Below, piece after piece: positions 24,840-31,973 of a DNA stretch of 32,077 bases. Made by a program: the position numbers and the translations under genes. The stretch's first letter is position 1. Each line of letters starts with the position of its first letter. Source of the DNA: JBBDNC01 sp040877875 (lineage in GTDB: Bacteria > Bacteroidota > Rhodothermia > Balneolales > Balneolaceae); the NCBI GenBank assembly GCA_040877875.1, contig JBBDNC010000046.1, positions 1-32,077 of the forward strand, written 5' to 3'. Under the pieces are notes generated by a model that was given only the letters and a program-made list of their open reading frames with translations, had not been told where the DNA came from and made no database searches.

Positions 24840-25916
24840 ATGGTTTATTCCGTGATTATGGCCGGGGGTTCGGGAACCAGGTTCTGGCCAAAAAGTACAA
24901 AAAAAGTACCGAAACAATTTCTGAACCTGTTTGGTGACAGGACGATGATACAGGCTACATACGATCGCCTGGCAGACTATCTTCCCCAAGAGCAATGTGT
25001 GGTGGTTACCCATAACCGCTACGTTGAGACTGTCAGGAATCAGTTGCCGGGAGTCGACTCCTCCCTCATTATCGGGGAACCGGTTGCTAAAAACACGGCC
25101 CCCTGTGTAGCTGCTTCTGCTGCAATTTTGGCTGCCCGTGATCCGGAGGCTGTGATGATCGTGTTACCTGCGGATCATGTCATAGCCGATGAGGCGTCAT
25201 TTCTGAAGGTCTTGAAAAAAGCTGTACAGGCTGCTGTTGAAAATCATTCGCTCGTGACGATTGGTATTACGCCCGACCGTCCTGAAACCGGGTACGGGTA
25301 TATTCGGTTTAATGATTCGGATTTTGAAGCGGAAGGGAGTCCGGGGGTTTATGAGGTGGAAGAGTTTACGGAAAAACCCGACCTGGAAAGTGCCCGGAGC
25401 TTTATAAAATCCGGTAATTATCTCTGGAACAGCGGTATGTTTGTCTGGAAAGCGGAGGCGATCCTGAAGGCGTTTGAAGAATATCAGCCGTCTGTTTATA
25501 AGTCTCTTTGGAATTTGAAAAAGGATCCGGTTACCGAGCGCGACATTAAAAAGTTTTATCAATCCTGTCCCTCAATTTCCATTGACTATGGGATCATGGA
25601 GAAGGCGGAGAATGTTCAGGTGGTACCGGGTGAATTCGGCTGGAATGATGTGGGAAGCTGGAAAGCGGTCTACGATCTTGCCCGAAAAGATTCGGACGAA
25701 AATGCCGCTGAGGCTGAGTATTCCTGTCTGTTCGATTCTAAAGGAAATTACATTCAGAGTGCTGGCGGTAAAATGATTGCATTGGTCGGTGTGGAAAATT
25801 TGGCGGTCGTGGAGACGGATACCTCCCTTTTGGTTTGCAATCTTGACAAATCCCAGGATGTAAAAAATGTTGTGGAGTATCTGCAGAAACAGGAGAAGTT
25901 AAAAAAGTTTCTGTAG
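24840..25916 (+). CDS. manC: Mannose-1-phosphate guanylyltransferase
   Basis: This 358-residue nucleotidyltransferase makes GDP-mannose from mannose-1-P and GTP. Family blocks are VIMAGGSGTRFWPKS (5-19), PKQFLNL, IGEPVAKNTAPCVA, IVLPADHVI, PETGYGYIRF, EKPD, WNSGMFVWKAE and SIDYGIMEKAENVQVVPGEFGWNDVGSW. It lacks the C-terminal isomerase cupin of bifunctional ManC/AlgA; a separate cupin of that type is encoded at 4898-5416. It ends 5 bases from the convergent hydrolase gene, with no clear terminator between them. Confidence 0.93.
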   Translation: MVYSVIMAGGSGTRFWPKSTKKVPKQFLNLFGDRTMIQATYDRLADYLPQEQCVVVTHNRYVETVRNQLPGVDSSLIIGEPVAKNTAPCVAASAAILAARDPEAVMIVLPADHVIADEASFLKVLKKAVQAAVENHSLVTIGITPDRPETGYGYIRFNDSDFEAEGSPGVYEVEEFTEKPDLESARSFIKSGNYLWNSGMFVWKAEAILKAFEEYQPSVYKSLWNLKKDPVTERDIKKFYQSCPSISIDYGIMEKAENVQVVPGEFGWNDVGSWKAVYDLARKDSDENAAEAEYSCLFDSKGNYIQSAGGKMIALVGVENLAVVETDTSLLVCNLDKSQDVKNVVEYLQKQEKLKKFL

Positions 25917-25921
25917 CCGCC

Positions 25922-26686
25922 TTAAATCTCCACCGTTAACTGGTCATATGCCAGCTTTACGTGGTCGGGCAGCTTTTGGGCAGACTTTTTGTGGTTTACA
26001 TAGGTATTCATGTGAATCAAATAGGTTTGGGAGATTTCCAACTCATCGGCGACTTCAATAGCTTCAGGAATCGTTAAATGGGTCGGATGCCTGGGGCCCC
26101 ATCGAAGCCCGCTTAGCACCATCAGGCGAGCACCCTTGACGAGTTCCTTGGTCTTTTCGGGCACTTTCTTGGTGTCGGTCATATAGACAAAATCATTGAT
26201 TCTGAAGCCGAGGATATCAATAGGGCCGTGATTGACAGACAAGGGAAGGATGTTCAGATCTTGGAAAGTAAAGGCTTTGTTGATTTCAAGAGGATGAATG
26301 TCGATCGATGTCGATCCGGGATATTTATTTTCACCAAACATATAGTCGAATCGCCTCTTTATAGAGTCAGCCGTTTGTTTTGAAGTGTAAAGCGGAATCG
26401 ATTCTTTTTGAGCGTAATTGAAAGCTCTCAGATCATCAAGTCCTGCAATATGATCCATATGTTCGTGGGTAATCAGCACCAGGTCGATATGTTTAACGCC
26501 TGACCGGATCGTTTGCAAGCGAAATTCGGGGCTGGTGTCAATAATTACTGAACTCTCCTCACTTCTGATCCAGGCGGAGCATCTGTAGCGTTCATTTCTT
26601 GGGTCATCCTCCATTAACTCGCTGCCAAATCCTCCCGCTACAGGGACCCCCATTGAAGTGCCGGTACCAAGAAAGGTGATTTTCAT
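25922..26686 (-). CDS. PhnP-like metallo-beta-lactamase-fold hydrolase
   Basis: This 254-residue cytosolic enzyme has the metal motif H74-E-H76-M-D78-H79 (LITHEHMDHIAGLDDLR). It begins with KITFLGTGTSMGVP, typical of the PhnP/RNase Z-like branch that includes cyclic-phosphate phosphodiesterases. DPRNERYRCSAWI and IDTSPEFRLQ are also typical of PhnP-like proteins in Bacteroidetes. ATG 26686 is preferred: it follows the upstream stop as TAAGATG, whereas a longer start would be TTG inside the neighbour. No phosphonate genes are nearby, so the substrate is open. Confidence 0.85.
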   Translation of the reverse strand: MKITFLGTGTSMGVPVAGGFGSELMEDDPRNERYRCSAWIRSEESSVIIDTSPEFRLQTIRSGVKHIDLVLITHEHMDHIAGLDDLRAFNYAQKESIPLYTSKQTADSIKRRFDYMFGENKYPGSTSIDIHPLEINKAFTFQDLNILPLSVNHGPIDILGFRINDFVYMTDTKKVPEKTKELVKGARLMVLSGLRWGPRHPTHLTIPEAIEVADELEISQTYLIHMNTYVNHKKSAQKLPDHVKLAYDQLTVEI

Positions 26687-26687
26687 C

Positions 26688-26987
26688 TTACTGGACAAGG
26701 TCTTCGTTTTCCGGGTTATTTTTGTTCATTTCCATTCTGTCCCAAATCTCCCGCATTTTCTTGCGGACTGCCGGCTTGATGTAAATATCTTCAGTTTTGA
26801 CTGATTTCAAGACTTTTGCCAGGATCCCTACCTGGGCTTCTACAGGGCGGTTCTTGTTAATCAAAATCAATTTGTCTCCTTCCATTACGCAATGGTCGCC
26901 CCGAAACGTCCCTCTTTCCTTACGAACAGTATATCCAGTCTGTTCGCACAGGGATTCAAGTTCAAGTAATAATTTATCAGCGTTCAT
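26688..26987 (-). CDS. Conserved small protein of unknown function
   Basis: This 99-residue soluble protein has a recognisable core TVRKERGTFRGDHCVMEGDKLILINKN (about 19-45), then a helix QVGILAKVL and a charged C-terminal helix. I recognise it as a widespread Bacteroidetes-type hypothetical but know of no function. It is transcribed between an outer-membrane protein gene (15 bases upstream) and the PhnP-like hydrolase (the stop is one base from its ATG), so the hydrolase is probably translationally coupled to it. Confidence 0.7.
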   Translation of the reverse strand: MNADKLLLELESLCEQTGYTVRKERGTFRGDHCVMEGDKLILINKNRPVEAQVGILAKVLKSVKTEDIYIKPAVRKKMREIWDRMEMNKNNPENEDLVQ

Positions 26988-27002
26988 TAACGTGTAAACT
27001 TT

Positions 27003-27752
27003 TTAGAATGTAATGCCCAGGCTGAAAGTGTGGCCGTTAAACTCGTAATCAAAAATCTCGCCGTCAATGTCGTAGCTTTGGGAATTGTAATCGTATCCAA
27101 GAGCCAGGGCTTTTTCCTGAAAGATGTTTTCTATATACAGACGGGCTTTCCCGTTCAGGGAAAAAATGGAGCCTCCGAAAAAATTACCCTGGGAAAAGCT
27201 GAAGCCATAATTGGGAAGGAGACTCATCTGAAATTTAAACGTATCATTCAGATTTGATTTTATTCCCAGCCCGGTTCCCACCTGAAAGGCGCTTTGCTGA
27301 AACGAACGATCCGCCCCGTCCCGTTCCGATCGTTTAAGGTCGGTATTTATCTGAAGGGGTAGAAGCAGCCAAAATCGATCCGAACGTGTCAGGATAAAAT
27401 TATTATATAATTGAGCTCCGATATTCAGATAATTGTGGGAATCCATCCCGGTTAAGCCTCCGGCCAGCCCCAAATACATATTCAATCCGGGAGTCTCAAA
27501 AAGCAACCTGAAAACTCCATCCTGAAAGTCGAACTGATTATTATTTGTTACAGCCGACGGATTTCCGGTATAGCTAAAGTCGGCAAATTCCCAGCCGGCC
27601 GAAAGAGACGTATAAGAAAATGAAATTCTCTCCTGTTGGGAGGAAGCCTCACCAACGGAAAACATCTGGGCATTTGCAATCTGAATTGTAAAAAGAGAGA
27701 TCGACACGGTTAAGAAAAGGACGGATAATAAATATTTAGCTATCGAATTCAT
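27003..27752 (-). CDS. Exported outer-membrane beta-barrel protein
   Basis: This 249-residue protein has a signal peptide (MNSIAKYLLSVLFLTVSISLF..., cleavage after ANA at about residue 28). The mature part consists of alternating aromatic/polar strands (for example AGWEFADFSYTG, LNMYLGLAGGL, FKFQMSLLPNYGFSF). It ends with Phe (FSLGITF), the usual C-terminal signal for barrel insertion. No specific family is recognised, and the function is unknown. It precedes the 99-residue gene on the same strand by 15 bases. Confidence 0.78.
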   Translation of the reverse strand: MNSIAKYLLSVLFLTVSISLFTIQIANAQMFSVGEASSQQERISFSYTSLSAGWEFADFSYTGNPSAVTNNNQFDFQDGVFRLLFETPGLNMYLGLAGGLTGMDSHNYLNIGAQLYNNFILTRSDRFWLLLPLQINTDLKRSERDGADRSFQQSAFQVGTGLGIKSNLNDTFKFQMSLLPNYGFSFSQGNFFGGSIFSLNGKARLYIENIFQEKALALGYDYNSQSYDIDGEIFDYEFNGHTFSLGITF

Positions 27753-27814
27753 TGGAACGTATTTTATACAAAGTATGGTTGTCTAATTGGAAATGGAATA
27801 AAAAAAGGTAAAAA

Positions 27815-28360
27815 ATGAAGATTCTAATCACGGTATTGTTTCTTGCTATGATGGTATCAACGAATGAAAATGACGATTCCATCTATGATTTCAAATTGAA
27901 ATCTATTGATGGAGAAGAAACGGAACTGTCCGAATACAGTGGCAAAGTGTTACTGATCGTCAATACTGCCTCCGAATGTGGATTTACTCCCCAATATGAC
28001 GGACTCCAGGACGTTTATGACAAGTATAAGGAAGATGGTTTTTATGTACTTGGATTTCCGGCAAATAATTTTGGTGGGCAAGAGCCCGGAACGGATGAAG
28101 AAATTGCAGAGTTTTGTTCGGTGAATTTCAACATACAATTTCCGATGTTTTCAAAGGTTTCTGTAAAGGGTGATGATATTCATCCGTTGTTTGAATACCT
28201 GACAACGGCAGAAAACAGAGATTTCAGCGGCGAAATCGGCTGGAATTTTGAAAAGTTTCTGATTGACAAGGACGGAAATCTTGTTAGAAGGTTTCGAAGC
28301 AAGGTAGAACCGGATTCAGATGAGTTGACCGAGTCCATAGAATCTGCATTGGCCGGGTGA
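27815..28360 (+). CDS. Glutathione peroxidase-family (Cys-type) peroxidase
   Basis: This 181-residue thiol peroxidase has the motif VNTASECGFTPQY with peroxidatic Cys55 (not Sec), Gln89 in FPANNFGGQEPG, and Trp143-Asn144 in IGWNFEKFLID, which complete the catalytic tetrad. Cys101 (EEIAEFCSVNF) is in the place of the resolving Cys of thioredoxin-dependent enzymes. A hydrophobic N-terminus (3-14) suggests export or membrane anchoring, without a clear cleavage site. It reduces hydroperoxides. It is divergent from the outer-membrane protein gene and followed by a strong hairpin terminator. Confidence 0.93.
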   Translation: MKILITVLFLAMMVSTNENDDSIYDFKLKSIDGEETELSEYSGKVLLIVNTASECGFTPQYDGLQDVYDKYKEDGFYVLGFPANNFGGQEPGTDEEIAEFCSVNFNIQFPMFSKVSVKGDDIHPLFEYLTTAENRDFSGEIGWNFEKFLIDKDGNLVRRFRSKVEPDSDELTESIESALAG

Positions 28361-28397
28361 ATTTTCCCTAACATACATCCCATCACCATCCCGACAG

Positions 28398-28423
28398 AGG
28401 GCCGCAATTGAACTTGCGGCCCT
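28398..28423 (+). terminator. Rho-independent terminator after the peroxidase gene
   Basis: AGGGCCGCAA, loop TTGAAC, TTGCGGCCCT: ten paired bases with no mismatch, followed by TGCTGTTTG. It sits 38 bases after the stop codon. Confidence 0.75.
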
Positions 28424-28502
28424 TGCTGTTTGCAGGGTACAGCGATGTGAGAAGGGAAAACTGCATTATTTACCTTATGTTTTCAAATCGGGCATAAACA
28501 AG

Positions 28503-28532
28503 TTGACAATAGATGCCGGAGCTCGTTATATT
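28503..28532 (+). promoter_or_regulatory. Promoter of the tRNA-Asp gene
   Basis: TTGACA (28503-28508), an 18-base spacer and TATATT (28527-28532). The -10 reads TATATTTG, which also fits the Bacteroidetes -7 consensus TAnnTTTG. A start about 7 bases downstream would be about 25 bases before the tRNA, so this placement is consistent. Confidence 0.65.
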
Positions 28533-28564
28533 TGGGGTCTCTGCAGGAAGTATTTTTAATAAAT

Positions 28565-28638
28565 GGTCCGGTAGTTCAGCTGGTTAGAACGCCTGCCTGT
28601 CACGCAGGAGGTCGAGGGTTCGAGTCCCTTCCGGATCG
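28565..28638 (+). tRNA. tRNA-Asp (GTC)
   Basis: The 74-base cloverleaf has acceptor GGTCCGG paired with CCGGATC (one G-U pair), anticodon stem CCTGC/GCAGG enclosing loop CTGTCAC with anticodon GTC, the T-arm GAGGG-TTCGAGT-CCCTT, and discriminator G. CCA is not encoded. It is followed by a strong terminator and then by accessory genes, so it is a plausible integration site, though no second copy of its 3' end was found downstream. Confidence 0.95.
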
Positions 28639-28646
28639 CTTTTCTT

Positions 28647-28687
28647 AAAGCCTTGTATCACAATGGGTTATAGTGATACAAGGCTTT
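28647..28687 (+). terminator. Rho-independent terminator of tRNA-Asp
   Basis: Arms AAAGCCTTGTATCAC (28647-28661) and GTGATACAAGGCTTT (28673-28687) pair perfectly over 15 bases around an 11-base loop, and are followed by CTTTTTTG. Confidence 0.85.
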
Positions 28688-28772
28688 CTTTTTTGATACT
28701 TTTCTGGTCTATTTTTTAAATCAGGGTAACCATGGGGTAACTTAAGATCTTGAGAATCCACCCGTATTTTGG

Positions 28773-28801
28773 TTGTAGATTCACACCTTATCCAGTATAA
28801 T
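28773..28801 (+). promoter_or_regulatory. Probable promoter of the DUF4258-like operon
   Basis: TTGTAG (28773-28778), a 17-base spacer and TATAAT (28796-28801), then a small inverted repeat ACAGA/TCTGT (about 28809-28827) about 30 bases before the first likely start. The spacing and perfect -10 favour a constitutive promoter with possible repressor binding at the repeat. This is a reading of the sequence only. Confidence 0.55.
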
Positions 28802-28857
28802 AGTTCAGACAGATGTTTCGTCTGTTAAGTTAATCCTGTTTGAAATGGAGACTTGGT

Positions 28858-29181
28858 TTGAGCGAGTTTTTAAAGGTTGTACGTCAATTGATACGTGCAG
28901 GCTCTGTTCGAGTATTGGAACATGGCTATGATGAACTTTCCGATGACGGACTAACCGTTAAAGAATTGCTCGATGGCATCGATCAAGCTCAAATCGTGGA
29001 AGAGTACCCTGATTATCCGAAAGGAAGATGAATTTTACTTCTTCAAAAAGATAAACAAGACAATCCCGTTCATGTATTGTGGGGCATCCCCAAAGGATAT
29101 GACAAACCGGCTGTGATAGTCACAGCATACAGACCGGATCCCAAGCGTTGGGATAACACATTCTTACGTAGAATTGATTAG
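28858..29181 (+). pseudogene. DUF4258-like protein gene interrupted by one in-frame TGA
   Basis: The frame encodes an upstream part (SEFLKVVRQLIRAG... to YPDYPKGR), a TGA at 29029-29031, then continues in the same frame from ILLLQKD to RRID and TAG at 29179. The whole is about 107 codons and reads as one DUF4258-type (RelE-like fold) protein: HGYDEL, DYPKGR, HVLWGIPKGYDKPAVIVTAYRPDP. In related sequences as I recall them, Cys precedes the ILLL strand, so TGA probably replaces TGT/TGC. The start is probably TTG 28858 (another TTG at 28840). The downstream partner begins 4 bases after the TAG. A nonsense mutation is the simplest reading. No SECIS-like hairpin is obvious downstream, so selenocysteine is unlikely but not excluded. 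Confidence 0.7.
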
Positions 29182-29185
29182 AAGC

Positions 29186-29404
29186 ATGATGATGGAAAGG
29201 AAAAAGACAAAATATGTGCATGCAGGCCGTTACGTGGCTGAAGTCGAAGTTGATCTGATCGAAAGTGACGATGACTGGGCACCGTATCTGAGCGTCGAAG
29301 ATGCAACAAAACTTGATGATGTTCGGGAGGCGTTACTTCGAGAAGATCTCGAGTCTGCTTCTCAATATGGCCGCGTGTATCGTCTCGAACCTATTAATCA
29401 ATAA
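29186..29404 (+). CDS. Small partner protein of the DUF4258-like gene
   Basis: This 72-residue soluble acidic protein starts at one of three consecutive ATGs (29186, 29189, 29192). The conserved run is KYVHAGRYVAEVEVDLIE, then WAPYLSVEDATKLDDVREALLREDLESASQYGRVYRLEPI. I recognise this as the usual gene following DUF4258-type proteins, where it is a candidate antitoxin, but no activity is established. It begins 4 bases after the stop of the DUF4258 frame, so the two are an operon. It appears intact while its partner is interrupted. Confidence 0.7.
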   Translation: MMMERKKTKYVHAGRYVAEVEVDLIESDDDWAPYLSVEDATKLDDVREALLREDLESASQYGRVYRLEPINQ

Positions 29405-29534
29405 TTGACTTCACTTTCTTGGTACGAGTTGAGTTTCTGTCACAGTTGCTTGTTGCCATTCAGCAATTGTTACATAACAAGTTAAGGAATGGTACGAAGC
29501 TTGTCGAGTTCCATACCGGTCCGCTGTAGCCACT

Positions 29535-31076
29535 CTAATCCCCAAAATTCTTTCGATACTCCTCTTCCAACATAGCTACCTCATCATCCGTAAACGCCTT
29601 AAACTCCTTTGTACGGGCACGTTTTGATAACCGGCCATCATTTTGACGTAAGAAACCAATCAGGTTTTCCATATCCTTATCTGGCATATCAAAATGCTCT
29701 CCTATAAACGTCCTCATTTTGTCATGGCGCTCCAGGTATTGGACTTCCTCTGGCAGGGTATTCATAACCGTTTCTTCTACGCATTCATAGAGAAACTCCG
29801 CTTGCTGGGTCGCATCAAAGTAACGGTATAGATCAATCGTATCATTTTGCACCTCTACATTACCGTCAGGAGTTGCTTCCCATTCGATGAAATCAAGAAG
29901 TGGCTTTGAGTACGATTCCAATACTTGTTTATAATCATCAATTCGGTCAAGGATCACCGCTGATACGGGAAAGATCAATCCTTTGGGAGCAAATTCTTTC
30001 TTGGCTAATACATGATGAATCAGAAATCGATGCACACGGCCATTGCCATCTTCAAAAGGATGGATAAATACAAAGCCAAAGGCAATGAGCGTAGCTGCTA
30101 ATACCGGATCGTAATCGCTATTAATTAGTGAGTTGTTGGCATCTAATAAGCCTTCAATTAACTGTGGGACATCCTGCCATCGGGCGGAAATGTGATCCGG
30201 GACAGGCTTACTATTTACTCGATTGTGTACTCCTACAAAACCTCCTTCTTTTCGCCAACCCATTTCTACAAACCGCCGATCCTCTATGACAATCTCCTGG
30301 AGCCGTAATAATTCATCTTTGGTGAGCTCTTTCTGACCGGCCTGACCGATTGCTTTTCCCCACCGCTGGGCTCGATTTTCCGGTGGCGTTTCTCCTTCAA
30401 TTGCATAAGAAGCTTTTGAGTCTTTTAACAGCAGAAACGCCGCAGCTCTTGACAATAAATCCGGATGAATCTTCCCGATCGTTTCTTTAACCTTCTGTTC
30501 TAATTCTTCAACACTAAAACGTTCAAGTTTTTCCGTTCGGCGAATAAGTGGACAGAAATCTTTGTTCCCAGGCAGGTTATTCCAAACCCTGTGGCGCTTA
30601 GATCGTTGTTTGGATCCGGGATATTGCAAGTCGGGATCAAGTGCATCTACATAATTCCCGGTTTTTACATCAGCTATCTCAAGCTCCTCACCTGTTAACC
30701 ATTCATAGAAAAACCAAATACGTCTGCTGTACTGACCGGTTGGTTGATCTTTGACGATAGCTTCAATCTCTCTCTTATCTATTGTTTCGAATAGTTTTTT
30801 AAGGACTAAAAGGTCCAATCCCTCGTATCTTAGAGCAAATACGAGGTGACCCAATAATGTAGGCTTGGGTTTCTGGACTGTTTTATATACTTGCCATCTA
30901 TCTTCTTTATAACTCCTATGCTTTTCACTTATAGCCGAAAAAGTTTCAGGCAACGGCACTTTTAACCCGTATCGATAGATCAAAGCACTATATCCGGCCA
31001 GCTTCATACCGGTTTCCGGAAGGGTGTATTTCCTGAAAATAGTTATGTTTTCTTCAAATCGATTATTTTTGGGCAT
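29535..31076 (-). CDS. Fic-domain protein (predicted AMP transferase), class II
   Basis: This 513-residue protein has the catalytic motif HPFEDGNGRVHR (H339 to R350, in the form HPFx[D/E]GNGRxxR). An inhibitory-helix motif S223-Y-A-I-E227-G lies N-terminal to it, matching (S/T)xxxE(G/N), so it belongs to the class with an in-cis N-terminal inhibitory glutamate. The N-terminal 180 residues are a Fic-associated helical region, and the C-terminal part is charged (DEVAMLEEEYRKNFGD). Fic proteins usually transfer AMP to a target hydroxyl; the target is unknown. No separate antitoxin is encoded next to it. The 130-base gap to the preceding gene (29405-29534) shows nothing recognisable. Confidence 0.92.
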   Translation of the reverse strand: MPKNNRFEENITIFRKYTLPETGMKLAGYSALIYRYGLKVPLPETFSAISEKHRSYKEDRWQVYKTVQKPKPTLLGHLVFALRYEGLDLLVLKKLFETIDKREIEAIVKDQPTGQYSRRIWFFYEWLTGEELEIADVKTGNYVDALDPDLQYPGSKQRSKRHRVWNNLPGNKDFCPLIRRTEKLERFSVEELEQKVKETIGKIHPDLLSRAAAFLLLKDSKASYAIEGETPPENRAQRWGKAIGQAGQKELTKDELLRLQEIVIEDRRFVEMGWRKEGGFVGVHNRVNSKPVPDHISARWQDVPQLIEGLLDANNSLINSDYDPVLAATLIAFGFVFIHPFEDGNGRVHRFLIHHVLAKKEFAPKGLIFPVSAVILDRIDDYKQVLESYSKPLLDFIEWEATPDGNVEVQNDTIDLYRYFDATQQAEFLYECVEETVMNTLPEEVQYLERHDKMRTFIGEHFDMPDKDMENLIGFLRQNDGRLSKRARTKEFKAFTDDEVAMLEEEYRKNFGD

Positions 31077-31387
31077 TAGTCATAGATATCGATTACTAAT
31101 TATATGGGTACCAATATTACAAAATCTGATTACTTTTTATAAAAAATGTTTATATATAAAGCCTTTTTATTAAAAACGATTACTTTTTTTATAATGCGGG
31201 ACTTGTAATGTCAAGTAACTAAACAGCTTGTCTTACTATGCTCCTTTCATTCGGCCTTGTCCAAAATTAGTTTCGATCTAAAGCCCATAAAAAACAGCTT
31301 CCAAATTTCCTTTCTAAGCCTCAATCTTTTTCGCCAACGTATTGGAAATCATTACTCTACCTTCAAAATATATAGCAGCCTATCAGC
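31077..31387. promoter_or_regulatory. AT-rich region upstream of fic with three GATTACT repeats
   Basis: Three copies of GATTACT occur at 31091, 31128 and 31178; the last two continue as GATTACTTTTTATA and GATTACTTTTTTTATA. They lie within 110 bases before the fic start (fic reads leftward) and could be operator or promoter repeats. Nothing else recognisable was found up to 31387. Confidence 0.4.
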
Positions 31388-31744
31388 TCAATTCCTGATC
31401 AGGTCTTCAGGATAGGAAACTACGCTTTCATGTTCGTCATGGCCAACCGCCGAAACCCCGAACAGGTAGTTGTCGATCACGCCGTCGACCCCTTCGATAT
31501 TTCCGATCATATCATTATTCAGCACACCGATGATCTCCCAGCCTTCTTCTTTCGCCATTTCAGCCATGAACCGGCCGCCGAACAAGCCCTGCTCTTCGCC
31601 CGACAGTCCGGCAAAGATGATGCTGTTCTCAAACTCATACTCCGACAAAATCCGGGCAGCCTCGATGGCACTGGCCATTCCGGTGGCGTTGTCCTTGGCG
31701 CCGGGCGCATCGGGGCAAAAGGTTTCTGATTTTGCCCGGAGCAT
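31388..31744 (-). pseudogene. M28 aminopeptidase fragment (gene remnant)
   Basis: The 118-residue frame matches the centre of M28 zinc peptidases: DAPGAKDNATGMASAIEAARIL, LSGEEQGLFGG and VLNNDMIGNIEG carry metal-binding Asp, Glu-Glu and Asp residues. The segment before the ATG in the same frame reads SAYCSM where family members have a GHYDS-type first metal site, and a TGA lies just upstream. The C-terminal part stops at EDLIRN, without the last metal-binding His. Both ends are therefore missing or decayed. It is surrounded by non-coding DNA and a MITE-like element 90 bases away. Confidence 0.6.
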
Positions 31745-31833
31745 TGAACAGTATGCAGAGGATCCTCACCGCTGCATAGTTTTAGGCCGGTATGTCGATT
31801 ACTACAGTTTGGACTGTGTACTATGCATTTGTA

Positions 31834-31973
31834 GAGGGCTTTGCACAACCGGTCTTTTGCCCAATGCCTGCGTTATCGGTCGGTTGAAATCCTCACATAT
31901 GGACTATATGCTGCGGTTACAACCTCCCTCTGGTCTTGTCCTTGAACAAAATCCCTGGTTCTGCAAAGCCCTC
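31834..31973 (+). repeat. MITE-like inverted-repeat element, copy 3
   Basis: This 140-base element has 12-base perfect terminal repeats GAGGGCTTTGCA (31834-31845) and TGCAAAGCCCTC (31962-31973), extended by imperfect pairing (AACCNGG). The inside, with TTTTGCCCAAT, ATCCTCACATATG, TATATGCTG and CCCTCTGG, aligns with the reverse complement of 9535-9678, and its ends align with 16048-16147. No coding capacity. The rest of the window, 31974-32077, shows no gene. Confidence 0.75.

Noticed and set aside
28741..28754. Near-palindrome CTTAAGATCTTGAG after the tRNA terminator
   Set aside because: Single short occurrence without spacing or context to support an operator or recombination site.
29032..29090. 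SECIS element for selenocysteine insertion after the TGA of the DUF4258-like gene
   Set aside because: No stable stem with the expected position and loop is visible; the region is A-rich and weakly paired.
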